This document shows positions 6,485 to 16,563 of a stretch of DNA of 64,000 nt, piece by piece. Below the pieces are notes generated by a model. The model saw only the letters and a list, made by a program, of their open reading frames with translations. It was not told where the DNA came from and ran no database searches. How positions within the stretch are numbered: position 1 is the stretch's first letter; every line of letters begins with the position of its first letter. The position numbers and the translations under genes were made by a program. The stretch is from Desulfobulbus rhabdoformis (GTDB lineage: Bacteria; Desulfobacterota; Desulfobulbia; Desulfobulbales; Desulfobulbaceae): NCBI RefSeq assembly GCF_016919065.1, contig NZ_JAFFQA010000021.1:17742-81741 (forward strand), in the 5' to 3' direction.

Positions 6485-9400
6485 TTACCCGAGCAGTTGC
6501 TCCGTAATGGTTTTCAGCAGTGAGTGGATGGTGAAAGGCTTTTTGATGAGTGGTATCTGGCAGTCATTATCTTCCTTAAGGACATCCCCTGCATAACCTG
6601 ACATGAAAACAGTTTTGAGATTTGGCCGAAGGGCACGAATTTTACCGCAGAGCTCTTGCCCGTTCATCTCGGGCATGATCATGTCACTTAAGAGAAGGTC
6701 GATTTTGGTTTCAGGCTGGCTGCAGATGGTAAGTGCTTCACTGGGGGTCGAGGCCACCAGAACGGTATAGCCACTGGCCGCCAGCATATCCTGTGTCATC
6801 TGGCGAACGGTCTCCTCATCTTCAACCAGCAAAATAGTGCCTGTGTACTGGGGAAGAATCGTCTCGGTTGGCCGTTCGCAAGCCTCGGTTATGGGAGCCA
6901 GGGTGCGCGGAAGAAAAACCTGAAAGGTTGTGCCGACTCCAAGCTCACTTTCCACCACGACCTGTCCTCTGTTCTGGTTCACGATTCCATACACAGTCGC
7001 CAGGCCCAGGCCGGTCCCTTTGCCGCTCTCCTTGGTTGTGTAAAATGGCTCGAAGATATGGAGCAGGGTGTCGGGCTGCATCCCCATTCCAGTGTCGCGG
7101 ATACGTATTTGGACATAATCCCCTGGATTGAAATCGGGGTAGCGACTGGTGTAACTCGCTTCCAGGGTGACATTCTCTGTGGTCACCGTAATCTGACCAT
7201 GCCCCTCAATGGCATCCCGGGCGTTGACAATCAGGTTCATCAGGATTTGATCAACCTGGGTCGAATCCATATACACCGGCCAGAGGTCAGGGGAGGTTTG
7301 TACCTCTACGTTGATATCTTCGCGGATGAGCCGCCCCAGCCACTTTTTAATCCCCTTAACCAAGAGATTGAGATCAAGAACCTGGGGAGAGATTTCTTCT
7401 TGGCGGGAAAAGGCCAACAGTTGCCGAGTGATATCCCGGGAGTGGTTGGCAGCACGGATGATCTGGTTGACATAGGCGTGCCTTTTTTCCTCGGCAACAT
7501 GGCTTTGATTCATCAGGTCGGCATACCCGAGAATAACGGAGAGCTGGTTGTTGAAATCGTGGGCGACTCCGCCGGCCAGACGACCAATAGCCTCAATCTT
7601 CTGGGCCTGGCGCAGCTGGTTTTCCAGGGCGAGACGTTGCTGCTCGGACTCTTTTTCCTGGGTGCTATCCACCATGATGCCACGGCGCCAACGTGGGGTC
7701 CCGTTTTCCATTGCCACGGTGATTCGGTCCTGAATCCAGACCGTACGGCCATCTGCAGCCTGAAAACGATAGGTCAATTCATGGTCTTCTCCATGAGCGG
7801 TGGCTTTACGGGTGGCCTCATAGGCCCATTCTCTATCCTCTGGATGCAGATGGTGGCGCCAGAAATTATCCTCTGACCATTGATGCATAGGATAGCCCAA
7901 GAGTCTCTGTGCCTCACGACTGACGTAGGTAAAGCGCAAGCTGTCTGCATCTGTTTCCCAGACGATGCCATCTACCGAGTCGACCAGGTTTATGAAGCGC
8001 GTTCGCTCTTTGAGTAACTCTTTCTCAGTTCGTTTTTTTTCGGTGATATCCCAGGCGATACCCAATACCCCAATCAAGTTGCCGCTGTCATCGCGCACCG
8101 GGGTTTTGATGGTCTCCAGCAACTCCTGATGGCCATCATCGGCGTAGGTGACCCACTCTTCATTGATGCTGGGGGCATTATTTTCAACGGCTTGTTGATC
8201 AAACGTGCGAAACGCCAAAGCCACCTCTTGGGAGAAGAGCTGGTAGTCGTCCTGCCCGATAATGTTGCCCTCTTTCTGGCCGACAAAGCGTTCAAAGCGG
8301 CTATTGCAACTTATGTATTTCCCCTCTGCATTTTTCAGCCAGATGAGCGCGGGGACGGTCTGCAAAAGGTTGCGCAGGTTCGAGCGCTCCTGCTCCAGGG
8401 CGATTTGCGTACATTTATGGACATGGACATCCTGGGCCATAAAATAGAGGCACTCTTCTTTGCTCACCTCAATGGGAATTAAATACATCAGGGCATAATG
8501 CAACACCCCGGATTTCAGGCGCAGCATAAAGGGAAAATTTTCCAGAACCCCTTTTTTGCGTAAAATAGCGATGGCAGCCTGACGTTCCTCAATCGTCCAG
8601 AGGCCAAGGTCAATGGAGCTGTGGCCAATGACTTCCTGGGCGGTCCATCCGGAGACGGCGGTAAATCCTGCGTTGATTTCAAGAAAACAACCATCTTCAA
8701 GCTGGGTTATGCCAGCCATATCCGGAATGAGTTGAAAGATGGATGCGTATTTTTGTTCTGAAAAACGGAGGTTCTCCTCGGTGATTGCCCGTTCTCTGAT
8801 TTCCTTTTTCAAGGCCAGGTTATGGCGTTGTATTCGTCGTGGACGCTCAGCCAGCCAGCCGATCGCGAGGGCCAGCACCAAACTCAGACTGCTGCCAAGG
8901 TAGAGGCGTATGGACTGGGAAGGATCAAGAACCGGCCACCCCTGATGAGGGGCAGCACAGAGCTGCCATTGAGTGCCCGGGACCTCAACTGGCATGCAGA
9001 CTGGATTCGCTTGAGCAAAAAGCTCTGTGTTCCCCAGGAGGATAACAGTGCCTTCTTCGTTTGTTGCTTCCGTATTTTTTTTCAGACCAATGGTCAAGGT
9101 TTCTGTGTTGGCCACATGGGCCTTCGCAAGCAGTTGTTCCACATCGGTGACAATGGATACCACTCCCCAATACTTTGTAGAGTGTACAGCATCGTCCATC
9201 TTCCTGAAAACAGGGACTCGAACGATGAGTCCTCGTCCTCCCTGGACCAGTTGATGGGGGCCTGAAAATATAGGCTTTTTGGTGATTCGAGCCAGGCGAA
9301 CATCCATATACTGCTTTGGATTCTTGGCGTATTCCAAACCTATAGCCCGGTGATTTTCCTTAAGGGGATAGATTTGTGTGATAACATCGTCAGGCGCGAT

Positions 9401-9730
9401 GCCGATGTTGTGCATGGAGGGGTTGTTGTCAATAGCCTGTTGACTTAAGGCCTGAAAAAGATCCTGATTGATTGCACCTTCATGGGCAATGACCCCACTG
9501 ATACCGGTGCTTGCATTGACCAGATTGAGCACTGCCCCTTCCAGTCTGGCTCGCATGGGCGCGAGTTCGTCAACAGCCTGGGATTTTTGCTTAAGCAGTT
9601 GCTGCTCCATATCCAACAGCGCAACCTGCCAGCTAAAGAGGGTGCCCAGGATAAAGACAAAACAAGTTATGGCCAGAGATATGAGTGATCTTGGAAAATA
9701 TGAGGACAGCAGATGGCGGAGCAAGTGCAC
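6485..9730 (-). CDS. CHASE-PAS hybrid sensor histidine kinase
   Basis: A 1081-residue membrane sensor kinase. Order: N-terminal transmembrane helix (about 15-35), a periplasmic CHASE-like domain to about 270 (E-G-A-I-N-Q-D, then A-P-D-D-V-I-T-Q-I-Y-P, which fits CHASE), a second helix near 275-292, and three PAS domains with PAC segments. The phosphoacceptor is in G-R-L-A-G-G-V-A-H-D-F-N-N. A HATPase_c domain (L-M-N-L-I-V-N-A-R-D-A-I, then G-T-G-L-G-L-A-T-V) is followed by a C-terminal receiver with its Asp in L-L-L-S-D-M-I-M-P-E-M-N-G. The Asp could serve a phosphorelay; no response regulator gene is adjacent. The signal is unknown. A miniature element ends 34 nt before the start codon. Confidence 0.93.
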   Translation of the reverse strand: MHLLRHLLSSYFPRSLISLAITCFVFILGTLFSWQVALLDMEQQLLKQKSQAVDELAPMRARLEGAVLNLVNASTGISGVIAHEGAINQDLFQALSQQAIDNNPSMHNIGIAPDDVITQIYPLKENHRAIGLEYAKNPKQYMDVRLARITKKPIFSGPHQLVQGGRGLIVRVPVFRKMDDAVHSTKYWGVVSIVTDVEQLLAKAHVANTETLTIGLKKNTEATNEEGTVILLGNTELFAQANPVCMPVEVPGTQWQLCAAPHQGWPVLDPSQSIRLYLGSSLSLVLALAIGWLAERPRRIQRHNLALKKEIRERAITEENLRFSEQKYASIFQLIPDMAGITQLEDGCFLEINAGFTAVSGWTAQEVIGHSSIDLGLWTIEERQAAIAILRKKGVLENFPFMLRLKSGVLHYALMYLIPIEVSKEECLYFMAQDVHVHKCTQIALEQERSNLRNLLQTVPALIWLKNAEGKYISCNSRFERFVGQKEGNIIGQDDYQLFSQEVALAFRTFDQQAVENNAPSINEEWVTYADDGHQELLETIKTPVRDDSGNLIGVLGIAWDITEKKRTEKELLKERTRFINLVDSVDGIVWETDADSLRFTYVSREAQRLLGYPMHQWSEDNFWRHHLHPEDREWAYEATRKATAHGEDHELTYRFQAADGRTVWIQDRITVAMENGTPRWRRGIMVDSTQEKESEQQRLALENQLRQAQKIEAIGRLAGGVAHDFNNQLSVILGYADLMNQSHVAEEKRHAYVNQIIRAANHSRDITRQLLAFSRQEEISPQVLDLNLLVKGIKKWLGRLIREDINVEVQTSPDLWPVYMDSTQVDQILMNLIVNARDAIEGHGQITVTTENVTLEASYTSRYPDFNPGDYVQIRIRDTGMGMQPDTLLHIFEPFYTTKESGKGTGLGLATVYGIVNQNRGQVVVESELGVGTTFQVFLPRTLAPITEACERPTETILPQYTGTILLVEDEETVRQMTQDMLAASGYTVLVASTPSEALTICSQPETKIDLLLSDMIMPEMNGQELCGKIRALRPNLKTVFMSGYAGDVLKEDNDCQIPLIKKPFTIHSLLKTITEQLLG

Positions 9731-9764
9731 CTCCGTGGCAAAGCAACCTGATGGGAAAGACTAA

Positions 9765-9924
9765 AGGGAATCTTGAATAATTGCTTTTTCTGCCAATCTC
9801 GGCGTTATGCGAAAAATTTTATCCTCGGAGGTAAGCGAAGACTCCGATATCATGTATATGCCTGCGGTAAAATTTTTCGCATGCCTTGATCTTGATTGAA
9901 AAATCTAATTATTCAAGACACCCT
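9765..9924. mobile_element. Miniature inverted-repeat element, copy 2
   Basis: Ends AGGGAATCTTGAATAATT and AATTATTCAAGACACCCT, flanked by AA duplicates. At 160 bp it is longer than the other copies because about 17 bp are present in the central loop (GAGGTAAGCGAAGACT region). It lies 34 nt upstream of the kinase start, in the same orientation relative to the gene as copy 1. Confidence 0.88.
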
Positions 9925-10110
9925 AAAATTGCTTGAAAATATTGGAAGATATCACTCAGCATAACAGTGGAATCAACAAAGTCAAGCTTCACACATCAGG
10001 TAATTTTTGAGTTGCCACAACAGGGGCAAACGCCTACTTATGTGAGATGCAACCAGCCAACATTTCCCAAGCGTATTTATGGAGATACGCTGTATTCCCG
10101 GCTCCGCTCT

Positions 10111-11070
10111 TTATCTGGCCGCGCGTTGCTGTTGTTGTTCCTTAAAGCGAAGCAAATCGGCCAGCAGTTCGCAGGCAGGCGTTTCAACTCCGTGCAGACG
10201 CCCCTGAGTGGACACGTAGCCAACCATTGCCTCCACTTCTGTTGGTTTGTTGTTTTCCAAGTCCTGGAGCATGGACGCCCGATGGTGGTAGGTGGCAGGA
10301 ACCAGGTTGTCATAAAACAGGGTGCGGTAGGTCTCCGCATCTGGCCAGGGGGTGGTGCCACCCAGTGCATGAATGACTGAAAAAGTCTCGTCAATGACCT
10401 TATTCATGATTTGTTTGATATCTTTGCTTTCTCCCAATGCACCGTAGTGAACGCCGAGAATGGCTCCAAGGGGATTGAGGGCGCAGTTGTAGAGAAGTTT
10501 GGCATAGAGCGACTGATAGATATCGTTTACCGCGATAGCGGGGAGGCCGGCATGATCAAGTGCCTCGGCCAATTGCTGGGCAGCTGGGGGGATATTTCCG
10601 CGGACAGAACCACCGATGTGAACCGCATCAGCACTGACCGTAATTTTTACCTGGCCGGGTTGTTCGATTTCAAAACCGGTGATCACCCGAGCGGCAAGAC
10701 TCCGATCTTTTCCCAGGCGAGCCGTGAGTTTTTCCAGATTGCCACAGCCATTTTGCAGCGACACAACCGGACAGGTGCACTGGGACAGGGCGACAATCTC
10801 GTCTATGGCTGCATCTGTCCCGTACGTTTTGGTGGTGAGCAGGATCAGGTCAATATCGCTGCCGTTGATTTGTTGTAATTCTGTAATCAGCTCAAGCTCT
10901 TTGCCGCTAATCTGGTAGGTGCCGAAAATACCGGTTACGGTAAGTCCTTCAGCCTGTAAGACATCGATAAAACGGGGGCGTAAGACAAGGGTTACCTGGT
11001 GTCCATCTGCAGCTAACATACAACCAATGGCCTGACCAAGGGCACCCGCCCCATAGACTAATACTCGCAT
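10111..11070 (-). CDS. panE: 2-dehydropantoate 2-reductase
   Basis: A 319-residue NADPH-dependent ketopantoate reductase of the pantothenate/CoA pathway. The N-terminal Rossmann motif is V-Y-G-A-G-A-L-G (residues 5-12). The central L-L-T-T-K-T-Y segment fits the family motif around the NADP-binding loop, and S-L-Q-N-G-C-G-N near 108 is the conserved L-Q-N-G motif. The C-terminal helical domain carries the substrate-binding K-L-L-Y-N-C-A-L-N-P-L-G and the S-M-L-Q-D-L-E-N-N-K-P-T-E motif. The cytoplasmic enzyme is complete. It is divergent from folA with about 110 bp between starts. The rest of the pan pathway is not in the window. Confidence 0.93.
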   Translation of the reverse strand: MRVLVYGAGALGQAIGCMLAADGHQVTLVLRPRFIDVLQAEGLTVTGIFGTYQISGKELELITELQQINGSDIDLILLTTKTYGTDAAIDEIVALSQCTCPVVSLQNGCGNLEKLTARLGKDRSLAARVITGFEIEQPGQVKITVSADAVHIGGSVRGNIPPAAQQLAEALDHAGLPAIAVNDIYQSLYAKLLYNCALNPLGAILGVHYGALGESKDIKQIMNKVIDETFSVIHALGGTTPWPDAETYRTLFYDNLVPATYHHRASMLQDLENNKPTEVEAMVGYVSTQGRLHGVETPACELLADLLRFKEQQQQRAAR

Positions 11071-11178
11071 GTAATTCCCCCTGCGATGGGTACTTTTGTT
11101 CGCCGCAGTTGGCCCAATATTGTACCTTCGCAGTCATCAAAATGGATCTTAATACTGCTCTACTCCTGGAGGACCGGT

Positions 11179-11676
11179 GTGGAACTGATCATCATTGCCG
11201 CAGTTGCCCAAAATCAGGTCATCGGCCGACATAATACCATCCCTTGGCAAATACCGGAAGAGATGGAACATTTTAAAATGACTACGAAGGGGCATACGCT
11301 GATTATGGGCCGGTTGACTTATGCCTCCATTGGTGGCCCATTACCAGGGCGCAGGTGTATTGTGCTCAGCAGGACCCCTGATTTTACCCCCCATCCGGAC
11401 TGCACCAAGGTGGCCACACTGCAAGAGGCCCTTGCGCTCTGTACCCGAGAGGAGCGTGTTTTTATCATTGGTGGGGCTCGGCTTTATGAGGCTGCACTTC
11501 CCCTGGCCGATACGCTGATCATCAGCTGGATTGGAAAAGAGTATGAAGGGGATGCTTTTTTCCCTGATTTCAGCCAGTACCTCTTTGTCGAGCAGAGCAG
11601 GCGAACACTTTCAGCATCTGTCCCTATCACCATCGTTACCTATGCACAAAAAAGACAAAGGGGCGTATTGCCTTAA
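11179..11676 (+). CDS. folA: Dihydrofolate reductase
   Basis: It reduces dihydrofolate to tetrahydrofolate with NADPH. The start is placed at GTG 11179 because GGAGG lies 6 nt upstream and the product then begins V-E-L-I-I-I-A-A-V-A, the normal DHFR N-terminus; the frame extends upstream without homology. The length of 165 residues is typical. Motifs: N-T-I-P-W with the following E (catalytic acidic residue region), L-I-M-G-R-L-T-Y for cofactor binding, and F-I-I-G-G-A-R-L-Y. No thymidylate synthase gene is adjacent. Its last four bases overlap the end of the convergent M42 peptidase gene. Confidence 0.93.
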   Translation: MELIIIAAVAQNQVIGRHNTIPWQIPEEMEHFKMTTKGHTLIMGRLTYASIGGPLPGRRCIVLSRTPDFTPHPDCTKVATLQEALALCTREERVFIIGGARLYEAALPLADTLIISWIGKEYEGDAFFPDFSQYLFVEQSRRTLSASVPITIVTYAQKRQRGVLP

Positions 11677-12809
11677 TATGCTTTGGGTTTACTTTCGCTG
11701 GACGATGCAATCATCGGGTACTCGGTTTCTGGTCCGATGACGTTAACATCCTCGGCAAAGAGTGGCTGTGAACTGAGGTAGGCTGCAACAAGGGTCGCCA
11801 CTGCACTCAGTGAGTTGAGATGGGCACGTTCGTAACCGTGGGAGGCATCCAGACCAAAGCAGATCAGCGCTGTGCGAATATCATTGCCCGCCTCCAGAGC
11901 CGCGGCTGCGTCGCTGCGGTAGTGGAGGAAAATATCGCGGCTGAACTCGATCTCCTGCTGCATGCTGAGGTTGATCAGGTGCCTGGTGAGGTGAATATCA
12001 AAGGGACCGCTGGAATCCTTCATGGCCAGGGTTACTCCCATCTCGCTGGTATTCTGGTCAGGGGCCAGCGTACCGTTATCAATGGAGATCATTTCGGCGA
12101 CATCGCCGTGGAGTATATGCGAGGCCCCCACCCCGACTTCCTCTGAGATGGTAAAAAGCAGATAGGTGCTCAGGGGAATGGGGAGGCTGTGCTCCTTGAG
12201 CGATTTTGCAGCCGCCAGCACCGCCGCTACTCCCGCCTTGTCATCCAGGTGGCGGGCATTGATGAATCCGTTTGGGGAGGCCTCAAAGTTGGAATCGATG
12301 GAGACAAAGTCCCCCACCCGCAGTCCATATTCCCAGAGCGAATCCAGTGAAGGGAGATTCTCATCGATACGGATCTCAAGATTGGACCAGGCCGAGGGTT
12401 GCTCATCAATCTCTTCATTATAGCGATGCCCTGAGGCCTTCAGTGGTAGAATCGTTCCCCGCGTGACCTGACCATTATCACTGTGGATCAGGACCCGTGC
12501 ACCCTCTGCAAAACGGGCAGACCAGGTGCCGATGGGCACGACGCTTAAGCGGCCATTTTTTTTCAGCCCATTGACCATAGCGCCTAACGTATCGAGATGG
12601 GTGACGATTGCCCGCCTGGGATCACCCTGTTCTCCGGCAAGATGAGCGCGAATGGCCCCTCGGCGAGTCAACTCATAGGGAATGCCCAGGTTGTCCAGCT
12701 CGCCACAGACAGCGCGGACCATTTCATCGGTCATGCCCGAGGGGCTGGGAATAGCAAGAAAGCTCTCCAGGAGCTGGAGAATGTATTGACGGTCTATGGG
12801 AATCCTCAT
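11673..12809 (-). CDS. M42 family peptidase of the NAGGN system
   Basis: A 378-residue zinc aminopeptidase-like protein. Metal-site motifs are visible: T-H-L-D-T-L-G-A-M-V near residue 70, N-A-R-H-L-D-D-K-A-G near 185, and T-I-S-E-E-V-G-V-G near 217. Members found beside ngg and asnO form a defined subfamily of M42 associated with the osmoprotectant N-acetylglutaminylglutamine amide; that assignment rests on this context. Its exact role is not established; turnover of the dipeptide is an inference. Its start overlaps the stop of ngg by four bases, so it is translationally coupled and last in the operon. Confidence 0.88.
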   Translation of the reverse strand: MRIPIDRQYILQLLESFLAIPSPSGMTDEMVRAVCGELDNLGIPYELTRRGAIRAHLAGEQGDPRRAIVTHLDTLGAMVNGLKKNGRLSVVPIGTWSARFAEGARVLIHSDNGQVTRGTILPLKASGHRYNEEIDEQPSAWSNLEIRIDENLPSLDSLWEYGLRVGDFVSIDSNFEASPNGFINARHLDDKAGVAAVLAAAKSLKEHSLPIPLSTYLLFTISEEVGVGASHILHGDVAEMISIDNGTLAPDQNTSEMGVTLAMKDSSGPFDIHLTRHLINLSMQQEIEFSRDIFLHYRSDAAAALEAGNDIRTALICFGLDASHGYERAHLNSLSAVATLVAAYLSSQPLFAEDVNVIGPETEYPMIASSSESKPKAY

Positions 12810-14566
12810 GCCTTGGTCTCCGCAAAGGATCTGGTTTGGGGGAAAAGCAGATCAATAAAACGTTCTGCTGTGGGCTGTGGCTCGTGGTTGGCCAGGCCGG
12901 GACGTTCGTTGGCTTCGATGAAAACATAATCAGGGCCATCGAGATCCGGGACCAGAAAATCAAATCCCACCACCGGAATCTGTAAGGCTCTGGCAGCTGT
13001 TTCTGCTGCCTGAATCAGGGAAGGGTGGATCTGGTTGGTGACATCGTGAATGGTCCCGCCGGTATGCAGATTGGCTGTTTTTCGAACGACCAGGGTTTCT
13101 CCTTCCGGGAGGATATCATCCAGACAGTAGCCCTGTCGTTTTATCGTCCGGCAGGTTTCCTCGTCCAGGGGGATGGTGCTTTCGCCATCGGTTGCCGCTG
13201 CCCGACGACGGCTCTGTTTTGCAATCAGATCACGCACGGATAAGAGATCATTGCCGCGAATGGAGGCCGGTCTGCGCACCGCTGAGGCCACATGTTTGTA
13301 ATCGATGACAATCAGGCGTAGATCCTCACCGGAGACATACCGTTCCATTATGACCTTGTCACAGATTTTTCCGGCCTTGGTAAAGGCTTCGAGCACTTCG
13401 TTTTCACTGTCCAGATCGACAAAAACCCCTGCGCCCTGCTCGCCCCGCGCCGGTTTCACCACCACCTTTCTATGGCGACGAAGAAATTCGACTGCCTCCT
13501 CACTTGATGTAATGACTTTTTGAGCGGGGACGCGAATACCTGTTTTTTTCAGCAGTCGCCGGGTCACCGCCTTATCATCACAGCGACTCATGGCGATGGC
13601 CGAGGTGAGTTCGCTCAGAGATTCTCGGCAGACTATGCGTCGTCCTCCCAGGCCGAGCTCAAAAAATCCGTTTTCGCAGTCAAGCACATTAACGCCAATG
13701 CCACGCCTGCGGGCCTCGTCGGTGATGATGCGGGCATAAATATTGAGTTTATCCTCCGGATCTGGTCCGAGAAAGAGGGGCTCGTTAATGGGGTTTTTCT
13801 TTTTGATTACATAGACCGGTACCTGCTCAAAACCGAGCTTGTCATAGAGGGCTATCGCTTCACTGTTGGTGTGCATCACTGAGAGGTCAATGAAGCTGCG
13901 TTCCCGTTCCATGAACGACATGATCAGTTCTCGCACCAGGGTCTCGCCCACCCGGGCAAAACCACAGTGCTGATCCACGGCAAGTGCCCAGAGGCTGGTG
14001 CCATTGTCCGGGTCATGCATGGCTTTGCGATGGTCCACCCCCGTGATAGCGCCGATGATGGCCCCCGTGTCCGGTGCGATTGCAACGAGAATACAGAGCG
14101 CCTCGTTCTTTACGGCTGTGCTGTAAAATCCCTCGTAGCTTGGTAGCATGCCCCAGGAACGATAGATACGGTTCAGTTCTTGCTCGTCGTCACTTGCGCG
14201 AATGGGGCGCACCAGAACACCGGTAGCTTCCTGCTGGGGGACGCGGTAGTTTTTAAAATCCAGCCGATAGGTCAGCGAGGGGTCAATAAAGAGCTCCTGG
14301 GGGGCATAGGAGATCACCACATGGGGATCGCGCATATACATGGCAATATCCCGTCGGCCCCATTTCTCTTTACGGATGGCCTCGGCCAGCCGTTTGGGAT
14401 CTTTGAAAGTCTGGCCGAAGATGAGTCGACCCCAGCCGCAGTCGACGCTGACTTCCCGGTCCATGGTGGAGAGCCGCTTTTTACGAATGGGCTTGCCCCA
14501 ATGTTTAAGCGAAGCCATGCATGAGGGATCCATGGGGTTGTTACAGTCTTCCGTACTCATATTCAT
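12806..14566 (-). CDS. ngg: N-acetylglutaminylglutamine synthetase (GNAT/ATP-grasp)
   Basis: A 586-residue fusion. An N-terminal GNAT acetyltransferase domain (about residues 115-270) contains a V-G-E-T-L-V-R-E-L-I acetyl-CoA segment. A C-terminal ATP-grasp ligase (about 290-580) has V-V-V-K-P-A-R-G-E-Q-G-A-G-V-F, then M-E-R-Y-V-S-G-E-D-L-R and F-I-E-A-N-E-R-P-G-L. Family knowledge: it acetylates and joins two glutamines to make N-acetylglutaminylglutamine, the precursor of the compatible solute NAGGN. It lies between asnO (184 nt upstream) and the M42 peptidase (4-nt overlap), the usual NAGGN trio. The gap to asnO contains a degenerate REP-like stretch near 14650. Confidence 0.94.
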   Translation of the reverse strand: MNMSTEDCNNPMDPSCMASLKHWGKPIRKKRLSTMDREVSVDCGWGRLIFGQTFKDPKRLAEAIRKEKWGRRDIAMYMRDPHVVISYAPQELFIDPSLTYRLDFKNYRVPQQEATGVLVRPIRASDDEQELNRIYRSWGMLPSYEGFYSTAVKNEALCILVAIAPDTGAIIGAITGVDHRKAMHDPDNGTSLWALAVDQHCGFARVGETLVRELIMSFMERERSFIDLSVMHTNSEAIALYDKLGFEQVPVYVIKKKNPINEPLFLGPDPEDKLNIYARIITDEARRRGIGVNVLDCENGFFELGLGGRRIVCRESLSELTSAIAMSRCDDKAVTRRLLKKTGIRVPAQKVITSSEEAVEFLRRHRKVVVKPARGEQGAGVFVDLDSENEVLEAFTKAGKICDKVIMERYVSGEDLRLIVIDYKHVASAVRRPASIRGNDLLSVRDLIAKQSRRRAAATDGESTIPLDEETCRTIKRQGYCLDDILPEGETLVVRKTANLHTGGTIHDVTNQIHPSLIQAAETAARALQIPVVGFDFLVPDLDGPDYVFIEANERPGLANHEPQPTAERFIDLLFPQTRSFAETKA

Positions 14567-14750
14567 AATTCCTGTACTGTAAAAGTGTTGTTCTCAAAAC
14601 GAGGCTGAGAGAACAGCCGTGCAAGTGTTTCACCTGTGATTGTGTTGGTTCTGACTTCGTGACAGCGGGTGAAACTGAACAAAATAAAATATCTGGAATG
14701 ATTATGGAAAACAGGTTGTGCGCTGATCACTCTCCATCACTGATTCATGG

Positions 14751-16526
14751 CTAAATTTCGTGGGTTTGCAGCCACATCTCCAGCAAAGCGATCTGCCAGA
14801 GTTTGGAGCCACGCAGCGGAGTAATGTGCTGATCAGGTTCTTGCAGGAGCATGTCGACATACTCCGGTCGAAAAAGCCTGCGCTGCCGGGCGCGTTCATT
14901 GGTGAGATAGTCACGAACAAATTCCAGATACGGTCCTTGAATGTATTTAAGTGCCGGAACCGGAAAATACCCCTTGGGGCGGTCGATAACAGCGCTGGGG
15001 ATGACCGTGCGCGCGGCCTCTTTTAAGATCCATTTGCCGCCGTCCTTGAGTTTGAGGGCGGCCGGGATGTGGCCCGCGAAATCAACCAGCTCGTGATCCA
15101 GAAAAGGAACCCTGGCTTCCAGGCTCCAGGCCATGGTCATATTGTCGACCCGCTTGACCGGATCGTCGGCCAGCATGATGGTGGTGTCTAAACGAAAGGC
15201 CTTGTCCACCGTCTGGGATGCGCCGGGCTGGGCAAAGGCCTGGCGAACGAAATCACGACTGAAATCGGAAGCAAGAAAATCCGGATGTACGGTTTGGGCG
15301 TATTCATCCTGGTTGCGATCAAAAAAGACACGGCAGTAATCAGCAACCGGATCTTTGCTGTCAACCAGTGGTGGATACCAGTGGTAGCCACCAAAAACCT
15401 CATCTGCTCCCTGCCCGGACTGGACGACCTTGACATGCTTGGCCACCTCTTGGGAAAGGAGGAAAAAGCCGACATTGTCGTAGCTGACCATGGGTTCGGA
15501 CATGGCTGCAAAGGTTTGGGGCAGTGTTTCCAGCAGTCGATCTGAAGGGACGAAGATACGGTGATGATTAGTGGCAAAGCGTTGGGCAATGATGTCGGAA
15601 TATTGAAATTCATCCCCTTTTTCCCCACCGGCTTCTTCAAAGCCAACGGAGAAGGTATTGATGCCCCGTTGTCCTTCTTCGGCCAACAAGCCGACGAGAA
15701 GGCTTGAGTCAACGCCGCCGGAAAGCAGCACACCCACAGGAACGTCGGCAATCATTCTACGGCGCACAGCTGCACGCAGATGCTCAAGCAGCCCTTTTTT
15801 CCAGTCTTCGACAGACAGGGCCAGGTCCTGCTCTGTTTGTTCGACTCGCATCTGCCAGTAACAGTGATCGCGAAATTGGCCATCGGGCTCATAGACGCGA
15901 AGCGTTGCCGGAGGCAGTTTGCGTACCCCGCGCAGCATTGTATGCGGTGGAGGAACGACCGCATGCCAGTGAAGGTAATGGTGGAGCGCAACGGGATCAA
16001 TGCGGGTGTCCACATCACCTGCAGCCAGCAGTGCCGGCAGGCTGGAGGCAAAACGAAGGCCGTTGTTTCCCAGTTCCGCATAATAGAATGGTTTGATGCC
16101 CAAGCGGTCGCGAGCAATGATCATCCGGTTACTTTCGCGTTCGTGAATGGCAAAGGCGAACATGCCGTTAAACCGCTCTACACACGCTGGCCCCCAGGCA
16201 TGCCAGGCCTTGAGGATGACTTCGGTGTCACCGGTTGAAAAAAAGCGGTAACCGAGTCCCTGCAGCTCCTGACGGAGCGCAGGGTAGTTGTATATACAGC
16301 CATTAAAAACGATTGCCAGGCCAAGCTCGGGATCATTCATGGGCTGGCGTGCTTTTTCGCTGAGATCAATAATTTTCAGGCGTCGATGTCCAAGGGCCAC
16401 TTGACCATGTCGATACGCTCCAGAGGCATCCGGCCCTCTGGGAACCATACGGTTCATCATCAGTTCTAAAGGAGCAAGAGAAGGCGGAGCGTCGGAAAAT
16501 TGGATTTCGCCGCAAATACCACACAT
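14751..16526 (-). CDS. asnO: N-acetylglutaminylglutamine amidotransferase
   Basis: A 591-residue asparagine-synthetase-like glutamine amidotransferase that amidates N-acetylglutaminylglutamine to NAGGN, a compatible solute made under osmotic stress. The N-terminal Cys2 nucleophile is in M-C-G-I-C-G. The glutaminase domain spans to about residue 200. The synthetase domain has the P-loop L-L-S-G-G-V-D-S-S-L-L near 265 and S-G-Q-G-A-D-E-V-F-G-G-Y-H near 365. It is the first gene of the operon asnO-ngg-M42. A miniature element lies 37 nt upstream of the start, and a 34-bp near-palindrome about 450 bp upstream. Confidence 0.94.
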   Translation of the reverse strand: MCGICGEIQFSDAPPSLAPLELMMNRMVPRGPDASGAYRHGQVALGHRRLKIIDLSEKARQPMNDPELGLAIVFNGCIYNYPALRQELQGLGYRFFSTGDTEVILKAWHAWGPACVERFNGMFAFAIHERESNRMIIARDRLGIKPFYYAELGNNGLRFASSLPALLAAGDVDTRIDPVALHHYLHWHAVVPPPHTMLRGVRKLPPATLRVYEPDGQFRDHCYWQMRVEQTEQDLALSVEDWKKGLLEHLRAAVRRRMIADVPVGVLLSGGVDSSLLVGLLAEEGQRGINTFSVGFEEAGGEKGDEFQYSDIIAQRFATNHHRIFVPSDRLLETLPQTFAAMSEPMVSYDNVGFFLLSQEVAKHVKVVQSGQGADEVFGGYHWYPPLVDSKDPVADYCRVFFDRNQDEYAQTVHPDFLASDFSRDFVRQAFAQPGASQTVDKAFRLDTTIMLADDPVKRVDNMTMAWSLEARVPFLDHELVDFAGHIPAALKLKDGGKWILKEAARTVIPSAVIDRPKGYFPVPALKYIQGPYLEFVRDYLTNERARQRRLFRPEYVDMLLQEPDQHITPLRGSKLWQIALLEMWLQTHEI

Positions 16527-16563
16527 AAAAGAGTAACCTCATTTATTACTTTTGAGAGTATAG

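Noticed and set aside
7058..7876. A 272-codon frame antisense to the histidine kinase
   Set aside because: It is a shadow of a clear kinase gene in the opposite strand, with no family motifs and no ribosome site.
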